DNA from: Candidatus Sumerlaeota bacterium
Lineage (GTDB): Bacteria; Sumerlaeota; Sumerlaeia; MWCT01; JAUWMI01
DNA: 64,000 nt
Direction of reading: 5' to 3'
Assembly (NCBI GenBank): GCA_030613245.1
Contig: JAUWMI010000001.1
Coordinates: 1-64,000 of the forward strand
The notes under the pieces are model-generated. The model had not been told where the DNA came from. It was given only the letters and a program-made list of their open reading frames with translations, and ran no database searches. The position numbers and the translations under genes were made by a program. Below, piece by piece: positions 17,201 to 26,906 of this stretch. How positions within the stretch are numbered: position 1 is the stretch's first letter; the number at the start of each line of letters is the position of its first letter.

Positions 17201-19540
17201 TTATGAGATGAGGCTTCTGCGTGAGCCGAAGAGTTTTTGGAGCCAGGATTTAATTGCGCCGGTGTATTGTTTGGTGAAGATAATGGGGACTTTGGTGGTG
17301 TGGGCGATGTTTTCAGGAATTTCCCCAAAGAGGGCACGGCGGATCAGACCCTCTTCTGCGGCGTCCATGATCAGGAGATCAGTTTTTCGCAGGTCGCTCA
17401 GGATGCTCCCCAGGACGTTGGTTCCTGGCAGAACCGCGAGTTGAAAGCGCTGCGCGTCGAACGTTTCAGAGAGTTTAGCGAGCTGATCCTGAAGGGTGCG
17501 CTCGCGCTCCTCTTTCTGCTCTTTTGGGCAGATGTGGAGCAGGCGGACGGGGAGGTCAAACTTATCAGCGAGTGAGTGCGCGACGTCGAGGCCGAGGCGC
17601 ATGTCAAGCGTTTTATCAACTGGCATGAGGATGCGCTTTACGCTGTCCATGAATTTCTGGCGCGTGGCGCGTAGCACGAGGACATCGCAGGGAGCATTCA
17701 TAATCATTTCGTCCAGGATGGTGCCGAAGATGTAGTTGCGCCGCTTGATGTGGCCCTGCCAGCCGAGGACAAGGAGATTGACGTCGCGCTCGCGTACGGT
17801 TTCAATGATGGCCTTCGGGACGCTATGAGTCACTTTAATGAGCGCACCGGTGGGAATGTTGATCTCCTTTTGCTTCTTCAGGGCTTGTTCGAGAATGGCC
17901 TTTCCGTGTTCAAGAAAGCGGTTTCCTTCTTTCAGGGGAAGCTGTGGGGGGACGCGAACAACGTGGAGCAGGTTGAGGGCGCTTTGCCATTTCGCGGCGA
18001 GGAGCGAGGCGAGCTGGAGCAGCGCACCAACAGTGTTGGGATTAGCAACAGGAACGAGTATGTGGTGGCGTGTTTTTTCTGCAACGGGTTTCTGCTCGAA
18101 GATCACGGGTAGCTGTCGCTCGCGTGCCTCTTTGCGGCTGGCGTAGACGGAATATACCGCAACTCCGACAATAATATAGCCGAGCGTCATGATAATACCC
18201 AAAGGGCGGTAGACGAAGAGGAAACCTGCGAGAATTACATTGAGCAGAATAGCAAGGAGCGGGAGAAACGGAACCCAGGGAACTTTGAATCCACGATCGA
18301 GGTCGGGCCGATGTTTGCGCAGATTTATTAGGGCTATATTCACCAGCACGAAGAGCAGGAGAAACATGGCGCCGGTGGCGCTGGCAACGTCTTCGAGCGG
18401 CAAGGCGACAGCCATAATCGTGATGAAGATCGCAGAGAGGAAAATGGCCCAGTGGGGGGTTTTTGTAGTAGGATGAATCTTGGCGAAAAGATGGGGGAGA
18501 TTAAAGTCTCGGCCCATGGCGAAGGAGACGCGCGACGAGGAGTAGATTGTAGCGTTCAGGGCGCTCATGGTGGACAAGATGCCGCCGATGAGAAAGATCA
18601 CGGCGCCGAACGGCATGAATTGCTCGGAGGCTCGAATCATGGCTAGCTCTTTCTCCGCACTTAGATACATCCAGCTTGGTACGGCGCCGGACTGCACGGC
18701 GCCCAGCGCAACAAAGGCGACCAGCAGGTAGAGCGGAATAACAATGACGAGTGAAAGAAGGATCGAGCGCGGGATGTTGCGTTTGGGATTCTTTACCTCT
18801 TCGCCACACTGGGCGATGATCTCGTATCCTTCGAAGGCAACAAAGGTAAGGCCCATGGCGATGATGACGCCGCCCATGCCGCGTGGGAAAAATGGCTGGA
18901 AATGCCCCTGCCAGGCGATCTTGCCACTGAACATGAAGGCCAGTCCAAAAAGGATAAACATGCTAATGACAAGAATCTTGAGTGAAGTGACGATTGTTTC
19001 TGCAATGCCGGTTTCTTTTGCGCCGCGGAAGTTAATGTAGGAAAAGAGGGCTATAATGGCCACAGCGAGTAGTTTGGACGAGAAACTATGGCCATTAGAG
19101 GTTAGACGCAGGGCTTCGAACCACTGAGCAAGAGGAATATCGAAGCCGTGGATCAGTTCGGTCAAAAAGGCTCCGAATGCTATAGCATACAGGCTGCACG
19201 CTACGGCGTGTGCGAACCAGCTCATCCAGCCTGCGAGGAACCCGTTGGGCTGAGGCAGCCCCTCTTTGACCCAGAGGTAGCCGCCGCCTGCTTCAGGAAA
19301 ACAGGAGCCGAGTTCTGCGTAAGCAAGCGCCGTGAGGCCGGTGACCACGCCATTGAAGAAGAAGACCAGGAGCAGAGCAGGGCCTGCCAGACCAGCCGCA
19401 ATGCCGGTGAGGACGAAAATGCCAGCGCCGATCATTGCGCCCACGCCGATCATAGTGACGTGCATGAGGCCCATATCGCGGGTGAGGGCAACGGGGATCG
19501 GCTCTTGAGGTTCGTTAGGGTGGTTTTTTTCGTCAGTCAT
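17201..19540 (-). CDS. APC-family amino acid permease fused to two C-terminal Usp domains
   Basis: 779 residues. About twelve transmembrane segments fill residues 20-460, beginning MTMIGVGAMIGAGIFVLTG, the APC-family TM1 unwound-helix motif. Two UspA-like domains follow (about 490-620 and 635-765). The first has LVLGWQGHIKRRNYIFGTI, a diverged nucleotide-loop; the second is weaker. The permease would import or exchange amino acids by proton or substrate coupling, with the cytoplasmic Usp pair as a sensor. Such fusions are known in bacteria and archaea. Substrate specificity is not readable. It ends about 265 bases from the deacetylase stop; the two genes converge. Confidence 0.88.
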   Translation of the reverse strand: MTDEKNHPNEPQEPIPVALTRDMGLMHVTMIGVGAMIGAGIFVLTGIAAGLAGPALLLVFFFNGVVTGLTALAYAELGSCFPEAGGGYLWVKEGLPQPNGFLAGWMSWFAHAVACSLYAIAFGAFLTELIHGFDIPLAQWFEALRLTSNGHSFSSKLLAVAIIALFSYINFRGAKETGIAETIVTSLKILVISMFILFGLAFMFSGKIAWQGHFQPFFPRGMGGVIIAMGLTFVAFEGYEIIAQCGEEVKNPKRNIPRSILLSLVIVIPLYLLVAFVALGAVQSGAVPSWMYLSAEKELAMIRASEQFMPFGAVIFLIGGILSTMSALNATIYSSSRVSFAMGRDFNLPHLFAKIHPTTKTPHWAIFLSAIFITIMAVALPLEDVASATGAMFLLLFVLVNIALINLRKHRPDLDRGFKVPWVPFLPLLAILLNVILAGFLFVYRPLGIIMTLGYIIVGVAVYSVYASRKEARERQLPVIFEQKPVAEKTRHHILVPVANPNTVGALLQLASLLAAKWQSALNLLHVVRVPPQLPLKEGNRFLEHGKAILEQALKKQKEINIPTGALIKVTHSVPKAIIETVRERDVNLLVLGWQGHIKRRNYIFGTILDEMIMNAPCDVLVLRATRQKFMDSVKRILMPVDKTLDMRLGLDVAHSLADKFDLPVRLLHICPKEQKEERERTLQDQLAKLSETFDAQRFQLAVLPGTNVLGSILSDLRKTDLLIMDAAEEGLIRRALFGEIPENIAHTTKVPIIFTKQYTGAIKSWLQKLFGSRRSLIS

Positions 19541-19738
19541 GAGTTCAGATTGTGTGGCGCGATGCCTGATTTGTGCTTAAGAGACTCAAAGTGCTTGCTC
19601 TTATCTCCTTAACCCCTTTTTTTCAGTGCCTTGTAGGGAAGAGATAGTATGCCTGGATTTAAAAGAATGCACATATCGTTGGTGGTGCGCCGGAATGCGC
19701 TGATGTTCAATTCTTCTGGCTGGGGTGCAACGCCTGAA

Positions 19739-19775
19739 ACAAAAAAAATCGACTTCAGCCAAGTCGATCTTTTTC
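19739..19775 (-). terminator. Bidirectional intrinsic terminator after HU gene
   Basis: Stem ATCGACTT (19748-19755) / AAGTCGAT (19761-19768), loop CAGCC, with an A-run on one side and CTTTTT on the other, so it works in both directions. It lies 47 bases beyond the HU stop. Confidence 0.8.
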
Positions 19776-19821
19776 GGACATTGAATGCGGCACGTTTGCA
19801 ATTGGCGGTGCAGTGAGTCGT

Positions 19822-20097
19822 TCAGCGGTTGACCGTTTCCCGGAACGCCTTGCCAGGCTTAAAATAAGCAGTTTTCTTCTCTGGGATATGGATTTTTTCT
19901 CCGGTGCGCGGATTGCGGCCGTTACGGGCATTCTTATGCTTGACGATGAACGTTCCGAAACCTACCAGCGAAATTTTCTCGCCTTTGCGCAAAGCGTCTT
20001 TAATGGAGGAGAGAAATGCCTCAACTGCAATGGTTGCCTGCTTGCGTGACAACCCTGTTTTTTCTATTACTTTGTTTGCAACCTCTGCTTTTGTCAT
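19822..20097 (-). CDS. HU/IHF-family nucleoid DNA-binding protein
   Basis: 91 residues from the ATG at 20097, preceded by AGGAGAAGAG. The frame runs on upstream to 20196 but those residues are not homologous. The dimerisation helices (MTKAEVANKVIEKTGLS...) and the arm motif GFGTF...RNGRNPRTGE...IPEKK are complete; the Pro in the DNA-intercalating arm is present. It binds and bends DNA as a homodimer. It cannot be assigned to HU or IHF by eye. It has its own strong promoter and a terminator, so it is a monocistronic unit between pilT and the permease. Confidence 0.95.
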   Translation of the reverse strand: MTKAEVANKVIEKTGLSRKQATIAVEAFLSSIKDALRKGEKISLVGFGTFIVKHKNARNGRNPRTGEKIHIPEKKTAYFKPGKAFRETVNR

Positions 20098-20148
20098 TTG
20101 AATCTCTTCTCCTGTATTCGTTAAGATGGCAGGGGAAAAATTATCTCT

Positions 20149-20177
20149 CATATAAAGAAGGGCCCTTGCGTTGTCAA
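20149..20177 (-). promoter_or_regulatory. Strong sigma70-type promoter for the HU gene
   Basis: On the minus strand a perfect TTGACA (20177-20172), a 17-base spacer and TATATG (20154-20149). Transcription should start near 20143, about 45 bases before the ATG. Confidence 0.7.
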
Positions 20178-20208
20178 GATTAAATATTTCAATCATACAT
20201 GTATTTAT

Positions 20209-21291
20209 TCAGAGTGCCTCGTATTCTTCGACCTGCCGGCTGTGGTACTTGGCCGCGAATTCCTTCTTGTCCCAGGAAGCGTTCAGCGCAACCCGATAAG
20301 AAATCAAGCCCTTTTCGTAGAGCTGGCCGAGGGAGTTGTTCATTGTGACCATGCCCTCTTCAAGCCCAGTTTGGATTGCCGAGGAGATTTGTTGAATCTT
20401 ACCTTCGCGAATCAGATTCTTTACAGCCCTGTTACAGATCAGGACTTCGCGAGCTGCCACGCGTCCACGGCGATCCTTGAGTGGGAGCAGCTTTTGCGAG
20501 ATTATGCCTTCAAGTGATACCATCAGTTGTGCTCGAATTTGTTCCTGCTGATGGGGAGGGAAAGAATCAATGATGCGGTTGATCGTTTGGGCGGCTTCGC
20601 CAGTATGAAGAGTGGAAAAGGTAAGATGGCCGGTTTCAGCCAAGGTGATCGCAGTTTGCATGGTTTCGAGATCGCGCATTTCGCCCAGCAGGATGACGTC
20701 AGGGTCCTGGCGGAAGGTATGTCTCAGCGCAGCGGAGAACGAGCGCGTGTCGAGGGCAACTTCGCGCTGACTTACCATGGCGTGCTTGTTGGAATACACA
20801 AATTCAATGGGATCTTCGATAGTGAGAATATGGCAGCGCCGGTTGGCATTGATATGGTTAATCATTGCGGCAAGGGTAGTGGATTTTCCGCATCCTGATG
20901 GCCCTGTCACCAGCACCAACCCTTTATTCAGATCAACGAAGTTATGGCAGGCTTTGGGGAGGTAAATTTCCTCCATGGTAGGAATATGATCCGGGATGAT
21001 GCGGATGGAGGCGCAGAAATTGTTGCGCTGAAGGAACAGATTAATTCGCATGCGGCAGACGTGTGGAGCGCTGAAGGCAAAGTCGAGCTCCTTGTAGTGT
21101 TCGAATCGCTCAATCTGCTCTTTTGTCAGCATTTCGTAGATTGCTTGCTTAATTTTTTGATCAGTGGGCACTGGCTGTTTGATCTCATAGAGCTCGCCGT
21201 CAATGCGCAGGCGGGGCGGACTGCCTCCACGCAGGTGGAGATCAGACGCACCTTCTTCAATTGCTTTCTTGATCAGCGTTTCAAGAGCCAT
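20209..21291 (-). CDS. pilT: Type IV pilus retraction ATPase PilT
   Basis: 360 residues from the ATG at 21291 (MALETLIKKAIEEGASDLHL), which has AAGGAT about 10 bases upstream; a start at 21312 is possible. The PAS-like N-terminal domain is followed by the RecA-like ATPase core: Walker A GPSGCGKSTT, Asp box, Walker B ILLGEMRD, His box HLTFSTLHT. The C-terminal NLIREGKI corresponds to the PilT AIRNLIRE retraction motif, which separates it from PilB. It would power pilus retraction for twitching or DNA uptake. No other pilus gene is in the window. It sits upstream of HU on the same strand with a 111-base gap. Confidence 0.93.
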   Translation of the reverse strand: MALETLIKKAIEEGASDLHLRGGSPPRLRIDGELYEIKQPVPTDQKIKQAIYEMLTKEQIERFEHYKELDFAFSAPHVCRMRINLFLQRNNFCASIRIIPDHIPTMEEIYLPKACHNFVDLNKGLVLVTGPSGCGKSTTLAAMINHINANRRCHILTIEDPIEFVYSNKHAMVSQREVALDTRSFSAALRHTFRQDPDVILLGEMRDLETMQTAITLAETGHLTFSTLHTGEAAQTINRIIDSFPPHQQEQIRAQLMVSLEGIISQKLLPLKDRRGRVAAREVLICNRAVKNLIREGKIQQISSAIQTGLEEGMVTMNNSLGQLYEKGLISYRVALNASWDKKEFAAKYHSRQVEEYEAL

Positions 21292-21539
21292 GAGGATGAT
21301 CCTTCCGTGCAAGAGTCTTCAGTCCAGGAAGACCAGGAGCGGAACCTGCCAAACATTAAGCATTTTGGGACTTTTTAACAGCGACTTGTGAATATATGAA
21401 ACAAAGGACGCACAGAAAATCAAATAGAAAGTGCACATCTGTTCTGAGACAAGAGCAGAGAACCAGTATGTCCAGAGTGGGCCTTTCACGCAATAAAAGG
21501 TATAGGGTACAATGGTGGCATCGTTGTGAGCAGAAACTC

Positions 21540-22850
21540 TCATGTGCCCTGTGTGGGGCTACTCTGAGGGCTGATCTTCTTAATATTCACCTGGGTGATC
21601 TTGTGCCGATCCATTTCGGTGACTTTGATCACAACGTTGTCGTGATAGACCTTTTCGCCAACCTTTGGCACCCGCCCCAGGCTGCTGTAAATAAGGCCAC
21701 CAATAGTTTCGCAGTTCTTTTTCGGTAGATTGAGGTGCAGGGCTTCATTGAGGTCATCAATGTCCAGTCGTGCCTCTATGCGAAACGATCCATCGGCTTC
21801 CGAAATGATAGCTGGAGTCCCTTTGTCAAACTCATCCTCAATCTCGCCAACGATTTCTTCGATGAGATCTTCCCGGGTCACCCAGCCGCTGCATCCGCCG
21901 TATTCGTCAATTACAATCGCTACCTGAATACGCTGACGGAGAAATTCCTGGAGTAAATCGTCTATTCGGGCCATTTCGGGGGTGTAGTAGGCAGGCTTTA
22001 CAAAAGCATCAAGAGGCTGGCCCGGGGTTGCGGCGGCCAGGACATCGTAAATGTCAATATAACCGATCATATTGACAATGCGATCTTTGAAGACTGGCAG
22101 GCGCGTAAAGCCGGTTCTCCGCGCGAGATCAAGTGCGCCATCAATGGTTGTCTCACCCAGTCGGACGGCAACAACGTCAACAAGCGGTTTCATGACCTCT
22201 CGTACCAGGGTTTTTTCAAGATCAAAGATGCTTTGGATCATCTGGCGCTGGGTGGTTTCGTCCTGTTTTGTTTGTATCCCATCACCGATCAGAGATTTTA
22301 ATTCTTCCCGGGTAAGACGATCGCGCACGGTGCTCTTGCGAATGCCAAGAGGGAGGAGCAAGAGGTAGGCAATTTGAGTGAGAACCACCACCACAGGCCT
22401 GAGCAACGCGGAGAGCGCGATCAGGGGCTTGATGATAATGAGCATAAGACTGTCGGCCTTGGTGCGGAAGATTTGCTTGGGGAGAATTTCGCTGAAGATC
22501 AAGAAGATGGGTGTCATTACCAAGAGTACGAGGAGCTCATCAGGCGGAATATAGCGGGCCAGCCGCTCTTCCCAGCCCTGTGACACAAGGAGTTGATGAA
22601 ACAGATTTCTTGCAACCAGAGCACCGAACACCGTACAGATGTTAGTCCCTACCAGTGTCACTGCCAGGACGTGCTGTGTATCGCTCAACAGGCCCAGGAT
22701 TTCTTTGGCGCGCTTATCCCCTCGGGTCTGCATATTACGGATTCTCAAGCGATTAACGGAGATTGCAGCGGTCTCGGCTCCAGAGAAGAATCCGGAAAAT
22801 ACAACACACCCCAGAATGACCACGATATAGAATATGATGATTCCCGTCAT
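21540..22850 (-). CDS. CNNM/CorC-type membrane protein (DUF21-CBS-CBS-CorC_HlyC), copy 2
   Basis: 436 residues. The DUF21 membrane domain begins FSGFFSGAETA (about 18-28), the CNNM signature. A paired CBS region follows (about 205-330) with the conserved VIDEYGG, and a CorC_HlyC domain closes the protein. Family members (CorC, CNNM, MpfA) export or regulate Mg2+ and other divalent ions. The ATG overlaps the stop of the upstream paralogue by 4 bases, so the pair is translationally coupled and may form a heterodimer. The two proteins differ enough to suggest an old duplication rather than a recent repeat. Confidence 0.9.
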   Translation of the reverse strand: MTGIIIFYIVVILGCVVFSGFFSGAETAAISVNRLRIRNMQTRGDKRAKEILGLLSDTQHVLAVTLVGTNICTVFGALVARNLFHQLLVSQGWEERLARYIPPDELLVLLVMTPIFLIFSEILPKQIFRTKADSLMLIIIKPLIALSALLRPVVVVLTQIAYLLLLPLGIRKSTVRDRLTREELKSLIGDGIQTKQDETTQRQMIQSIFDLEKTLVREVMKPLVDVVAVRLGETTIDGALDLARRTGFTRLPVFKDRIVNMIGYIDIYDVLAAATPGQPLDAFVKPAYYTPEMARIDDLLQEFLRQRIQVAIVIDEYGGCSGWVTREDLIEEIVGEIEDEFDKGTPAIISEADGSFRIEARLDIDDLNEALHLNLPKKNCETIGGLIYSSLGRVPKVGEKVYHDNVVIKVTEMDRHKITQVNIKKISPQSSPTQGT

Positions 22851-24268
22851 GGTTGTTCTACACCGTCTGGTTCCTGCGTGGGTAGCGGCGCTTGAAGCGT
22901 GAGATGTGCAACGGCCACGCGATTTCTTCCCATCTTAACTATGCGAAATAGAGCATTAGGGAGGACGATCTCGTCGCCGGCTTTGGGGATGCGCCCCAGC
23001 GTGTTTGTAATGAAGCCGCTCACAGTTCGTCCCATGTCTTCCGACAAAGCAAGAGGCAGGTGCTCATTGAGCTCGCTGACTTCCATTTTGCCAGGAACCA
23101 GGTATTCGTTATGGCGGAGCTCCTGAAATATTTCATCTGCTCGCGATTCCGCGCTCTCGCGAATGGTCCCGACAATTTCTTCCAGTAGGTCGTGCATTGT
23201 CACAATGCCAGCAGTACCCCCATACTCGTCTATGACGACAGCAAGGTGGCGACGCGATTTTTTAAACTCCGCGAGGAGATCAGTGAGCCCTTTTTTCGGC
23301 GGCACGAATAGCGGAGGCCGTAAGAGTTTGAGATAGGAGGTGTCCTGATTGAGCAGCAGATGCTTTGCGTGCAGGATGCCGATTATGTTGTCGAGATTCT
23401 TATCGCAGATGAGTACGCGGCTGTGTTGACTGGCTTTCAGATGGGCAAGCAGTTCCTGTTGTGAGGTGGTGCTCAGGAAATATTCAATCTCCGTACGTGG
23501 GGTCATAATCTCCTCGACCGTGGTCTGGCCAAGTTCAAAGATACTATTGATCATTTTCTGTTCATCTTCTTCCAGAAGATTCTTGATCTCACCGGTAGTC
23601 AATAGCGCCTTGAGTTCCTCTTCGGTGACGAATGTTACGTGGGGGTCCGGCCTGATGCGAAGAATTCGGAAGCAGAGATCAGAGACAACCAGTAGGATTT
23701 TGCGCACCGGAATTATCAGGCGGGAGACCAGGAGCAGGACGGGAGCGGCGCGGAGGGCAATCGTCTCTGCCCGCTCTATAGCCAGGGTTTTGGGAACGAT
23801 TTCTCCAAGGATCAAGATGACAAGAGTTATCCCTAGCGCGCCCGCAAAAAAGGCGATATAGGGATGTGGGGCGAAGTAACGCTGGGCCAGGGCACCTGCC
23901 AAAAGGGTGGCCGCGATGTTAACGAACATATTGGCGAACAGGATGGTGGTGAGTGTGTCCCTGGGGTTTTGAAGGAGCCACTGGATGGTCCGAATGCCGC
24001 GGCGGCGCTCGCGTTTCAGGCGGTGCAATTGGATTTTGTCTAGTGAAAAGAGTGCTGTTTCCGAACCCGAGAAAAATCCCGAAAGGCACAGGAAACAGCC
24101 CAGCGCTAGCCAGAGCGACAACGAAGTGCCCCCGCCAATCCAGGCCAACTCGACACTATCCCCGCCGTGACCGAGTAGCCCATATTTGTTAACGGCCTCG
24201 GAAATACTGAGCGTCAGCCGACCCATGGGGTCGCCGTAAGTTTGAGGATCAACATCCAATCTGAACAT
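22847..24268 (-). CDS. CNNM/CorC-type membrane protein (DUF21-CBS-CBS-CorC_HlyC), copy 1
   Basis: 473 residues. About 50 extra N-terminal residues precede the DUF21 domain (LCLSGFFSGSETALFSLDK). The CBS pair carries EIMTPRTEIEY and VIDEYGG, and the C-terminal CorC_HlyC domain ends near residue 460. Paralogue of the following gene, with the same domain order and probably the same divalent-cation role. It is the first gene of a two-gene unit. The region upstream (24269-24400) has plausible promoter hexamers on both strands. The function is assigned from the family only; neither substrate nor direction of transport can be read. Confidence 0.9.
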   Translation of the reverse strand: MFRLDVDPQTYGDPMGRLTLSISEAVNKYGLLGHGGDSVELAWIGGGTSLSLWLALGCFLCLSGFFSGSETALFSLDKIQLHRLKRERRRGIRTIQWLLQNPRDTLTTILFANMFVNIAATLLAGALAQRYFAPHPYIAFFAGALGITLVILILGEIVPKTLAIERAETIALRAAPVLLLVSRLIIPVRKILLVVSDLCFRILRIRPDPHVTFVTEEELKALLTTGEIKNLLEEDEQKMINSIFELGQTTVEEIMTPRTEIEYFLSTTSQQELLAHLKASQHSRVLICDKNLDNIIGILHAKHLLLNQDTSYLKLLRPPLFVPPKKGLTDLLAEFKKSRRHLAVVIDEYGGTAGIVTMHDLLEEIVGTIRESAESRADEIFQELRHNEYLVPGKMEVSELNEHLPLALSEDMGRTVSGFITNTLGRIPKAGDEIVLPNALFRIVKMGRNRVAVAHLTLQAPLPTQEPDGVEQP

Positions 24269-24965
24269 TCACCACAAAGGTCAACTCAGGCCAACCCTCC
24301 GTGACCAGACCGTATCCTGCCGGACAACAATTGACAGAATTCTCTTTGTCAACCAAAGACAACAATAATGATACTATAGACAAGGAGCGTAATTCAATAA
24401 ATTTTGGCGCTTCAGTTTCTAATGGTAGGTAGGAGACGGCGGAACTTGGTGCAAGGTACTGTGGCTATTGATTTTACCAGTCGTTTCGCGGACTTTGCTG
24501 ATTCTGTAGGCAGAATACTTCAGAGCTGGAGAGTAAGGCGGCGCTCCGTCGTCATAGCTACCTTCTCCAAAACACGAGCAAGGTCGCGCGGGTTAGTGGT
24601 TTGGCTGAAGACCAAAGAAGCGAAGCGCCCTTGCCCTTCACGCCATGACCGCTGATGCTACCAGGTTTTCTATACAGGTTAACCCTCTATAGATCCGGAG
24701 GAGCCTAAATTTTTACTCCACGCTGCGGGCTTGTTGTAAAGTGTAAATATGAGGGACTTCTTTCGTAGTGTCCCGGTGGATCTTGATACGACAGCATTTT
24801 TGCAGGAACAAAATACGTCCCATGATGTCTTAGTAAGATAGCAGGCTCAGCAGGACGCTGCCGTGCATTATTTTCTTTGCATTCTCTCCAATGGTATGAT
24901 GGGATATTTGATCGGTTTATCGAGTTGAGCAACGGAACGCTGATTTCCATGAAAGGGGAGAGAGA
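24269..24965. other. 697-base intergenic region between divergent genes
   Basis: No convincing gene. On the plus strand TTGTCA (24346-24351), 18 bases, GATACT (24370-24375) is a possible promoter. A short open frame at 24404-24655 starts with TTG and its Arg-rich translation resembles nothing I know; I do not call it. GGAGGAG at about 24697 is not followed by a gene. AAAGGGGAGAGAG just before 24966 is the ribosome-binding site for the TPR lipoprotein. Confidence 0.4.
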
Positions 24966-25496
24966 ATGCGACTAAGAGGAATATGCGCATTGGCGGTTCT
25001 TGTAGTCTGCTTGGCCTGGCTAGGTGGATGTGGGCCTCGGTTTTTGATCCCAACTTTCGATACGGCGCGTGATCAGTTGATGTTTGCCAGGGCACAAAAG
25101 CAGGATCAACTCCCAAGCACGAATCCGAAGATACGCAGCCGACAGTTGCGCTCAACTGTCCGGGCATTTGAGGAGGTTATTAAGCGGTTTCCCGATGATA
25201 TCGTTTATACCCCACCTGCCTATATTGGCATGGGGGAGGTATACTATACTTTTCATGAATATAAAGATGCTGTGAAAGTATACCGCACTGCTCTGAAGAA
25301 ATACCCTGACCAGGAGGACATCCAGCTATTCGCCCTGTATGGGCTGGCATTATCCCACGATCAACTGCGCAATTACGAAAAGGCACAGTCTTACTATAAA
25401 GAGTGTATTGACCGCTTTCGCGATGACGAGCGTGAGGAGGTTCAGAAGGTTATTCGCGAGTGCGAGGTTCTCTATCGTCGAGTCCGGACTGAATGA
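24966..25496 (+). CDS. TPR-containing lipoprotein
   Basis: 176 residues. A type II signal peptide ends in the lipobox LGGC (residue 22 is the lipidated Cys). Two to three TPR motifs follow: YTPPAYIGMGEVYYTFHEY..., IQLFALYGLALSHDQLRNYE... The size and layout recall small BamD-like or tol-pal-associated TPR lipoproteins, but the match is not specific. The DUF4139 pair follows at 25 bases, so all three probably share one transcript and work in the envelope. GGGGAGAG precedes the ATG. Confidence 0.8.
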   Translation: MRLRGICALAVLVVCLAWLGGCGPRFLIPTFDTARDQLMFARAQKQDQLPSTNPKIRSRQLRSTVRAFEEVIKRFPDDIVYTPPAYIGMGEVYYTFHEYKDAVKVYRTALKKYPDQEDIQLFALYGLALSHDQLRNYEKAQSYYKECIDRFRDDEREEVQKVIRECEVLYRRVRTE

Positions 25497-25521
25497 TCCT
25501 ATGGACAGAGGAGGTAGCAAT

Positions 25522-26823
25522 ATGAATCGAGCAATATCTATACTTGTGCGCCTCGGCATTATTCTCCTGATAATGATGCCTTTGTCTGCCAGTGCAAAAG
25601 TTGACCTGGTGACGATTCCGGGCCGCGACAGCGTGCAGATTACGATTTATAACAGTGAGGATTTGACCCTGGTGAAGGAACAACGCCAGATGACGTTCAA
25701 GAAAGGCTTGAACCAGATTCAATTTAGCTGGGCGGGAACCTTGATTGATCCCACCTCTCTTAACCTGGTGTTTAAAGAGCATCCTGAGCAGTTTCAAATT
25801 CTCGACATAACCTATCCAGCGCATACAGCAAATGTCTTGATCTGGAATGTTGAGTCCAGCTACTCGGGGCTGGTGCCCATTGAGATCACCTATTTTACTA
25901 GCGGGCTCACGTGGAGTGCAGACTATGTTGTGCGTGCGAATCCTGAGGAAACTATCATGCGATTGGAGGGGTACGTTAGGGTAACAAACCGTAGCGGTGA
26001 GGATTATGAGAACACGCAGACGCGGCTGTTGGTGGGCGAGATTCATCTGGTCGAGAAGATTGCAGATCTTGCACGAGCGGGTGTGATGGAGATGAAAGAG
26101 CGCGTCTTTCGGGCCGTGTTAGCCAAGGCCGAAGTTAGCGACGAGTTAGCTCTGGGTATGCGGCGGCCAAAGGAGATTATCAAAGAGGGGATTTCCGAGT
26201 ATTTTCTCTATACCATAGAAGGGCGCGAAACTATACGGAATGAATGGGCAAAGCGACTTCCATCGCTTGCAGTGGATGATATTCCTTTTGCACTGACGTA
26301 CGAGTATGACGATGCGAAGTATGGTTCGAATGTGGTGAAGTTCTACAAGTTGAAGAATGATGAGAAGGCGCATCTGGGTAAAGAACCCCTGCCCGATGGT
26401 GTGTTTCAAGTGTTTAAATCCGACGGGAGCGGCGGTCTAACATACATTAATAGGTACCAGAGCAAGTACATCCCTGTTGGCGAAGACATTGAGCTGAATC
26501 TCGGCCCAGATGGGCTGATTACGGTTGAGTCCAAGCGCATGAACTTTCAGCGCAAGAAGATTGTATACGACTCGTATAGAAATGTCCGCGGGTGGGATAT
26601 AATAGAAGAGTGGAAAATTGAGATGCGTAATTCGAAGTCGGAGGACGTACCTCTGGAGCTTACCCGCCATTTTCAGGGTGACTGGGAAATCGAGTCCCCA
26701 GAAAACTTCGAGCGCAAGGATAAGAATACGATTCAGTACAAGGTTGTGGTTCCGGCACTGGGAACACGGGTAATTAAGTATACGGTAACCACGCATCACG
26801 GACTTAGGTCAAAACAAAGCTGA
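25522..26823 (+). CDS. Secreted DUF4139-family protein, copy 1
   Basis: 433 residues from the ATG at 25522, which follows GAGGAGGT; the frame is open further upstream inside the preceding gene. The signal peptide is cleaved after SASA. The mature part is all-beta in pattern: an N-terminal domain (VDLVTIPGRDSVQITIYN...), then the DUF4139 core with TWSADYVVRA and VTNRSGEDYENTQTRLLVG, and a C-terminal domain typical of the family (VELT..EWKIEMRNSKSEDVPLEL). DUF4139 proteins have no defined biochemical role that I know of. It forms a tandem with the next gene, sharing layout and motifs. Confidence 0.78.
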   Translation: MNRAISILVRLGIILLIMMPLSASAKVDLVTIPGRDSVQITIYNSEDLTLVKEQRQMTFKKGLNQIQFSWAGTLIDPTSLNLVFKEHPEQFQILDITYPAHTANVLIWNVESSYSGLVPIEITYFTSGLTWSADYVVRANPEETIMRLEGYVRVTNRSGEDYENTQTRLLVGEIHLVEKIADLARAGVMEMKERVFRAVLAKAEVSDELALGMRRPKEIIKEGISEYFLYTIEGRETIRNEWAKRLPSLAVDDIPFALTYEYDDAKYGSNVVKFYKLKNDEKAHLGKEPLPDGVFQVFKSDGSGGLTYINRYQSKYIPVGEDIELNLGPDGLITVESKRMNFQRKKIVYDSYRNVRGWDIIEEWKIEMRNSKSEDVPLELTRHFQGDWEIESPENFERKDKNTIQYKVVVPALGTRVIKYTVTTHHGLRSKQS

Positions 26824-26906
26824 AGAGATAAATAAAGTAGGGAGCACATTGAGAGCATTCGTAATGTGCAATGATGCGGATGATCGAGGAGAAAGGAGCA
26901 AGAACC

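Noticed and set aside
24404-24655. 83-residue frame in the gap before the TPR lipoprotein
   Set aside because: TTG start with distant Shine-Dalgarno, Arg-rich unrecognisable translation.
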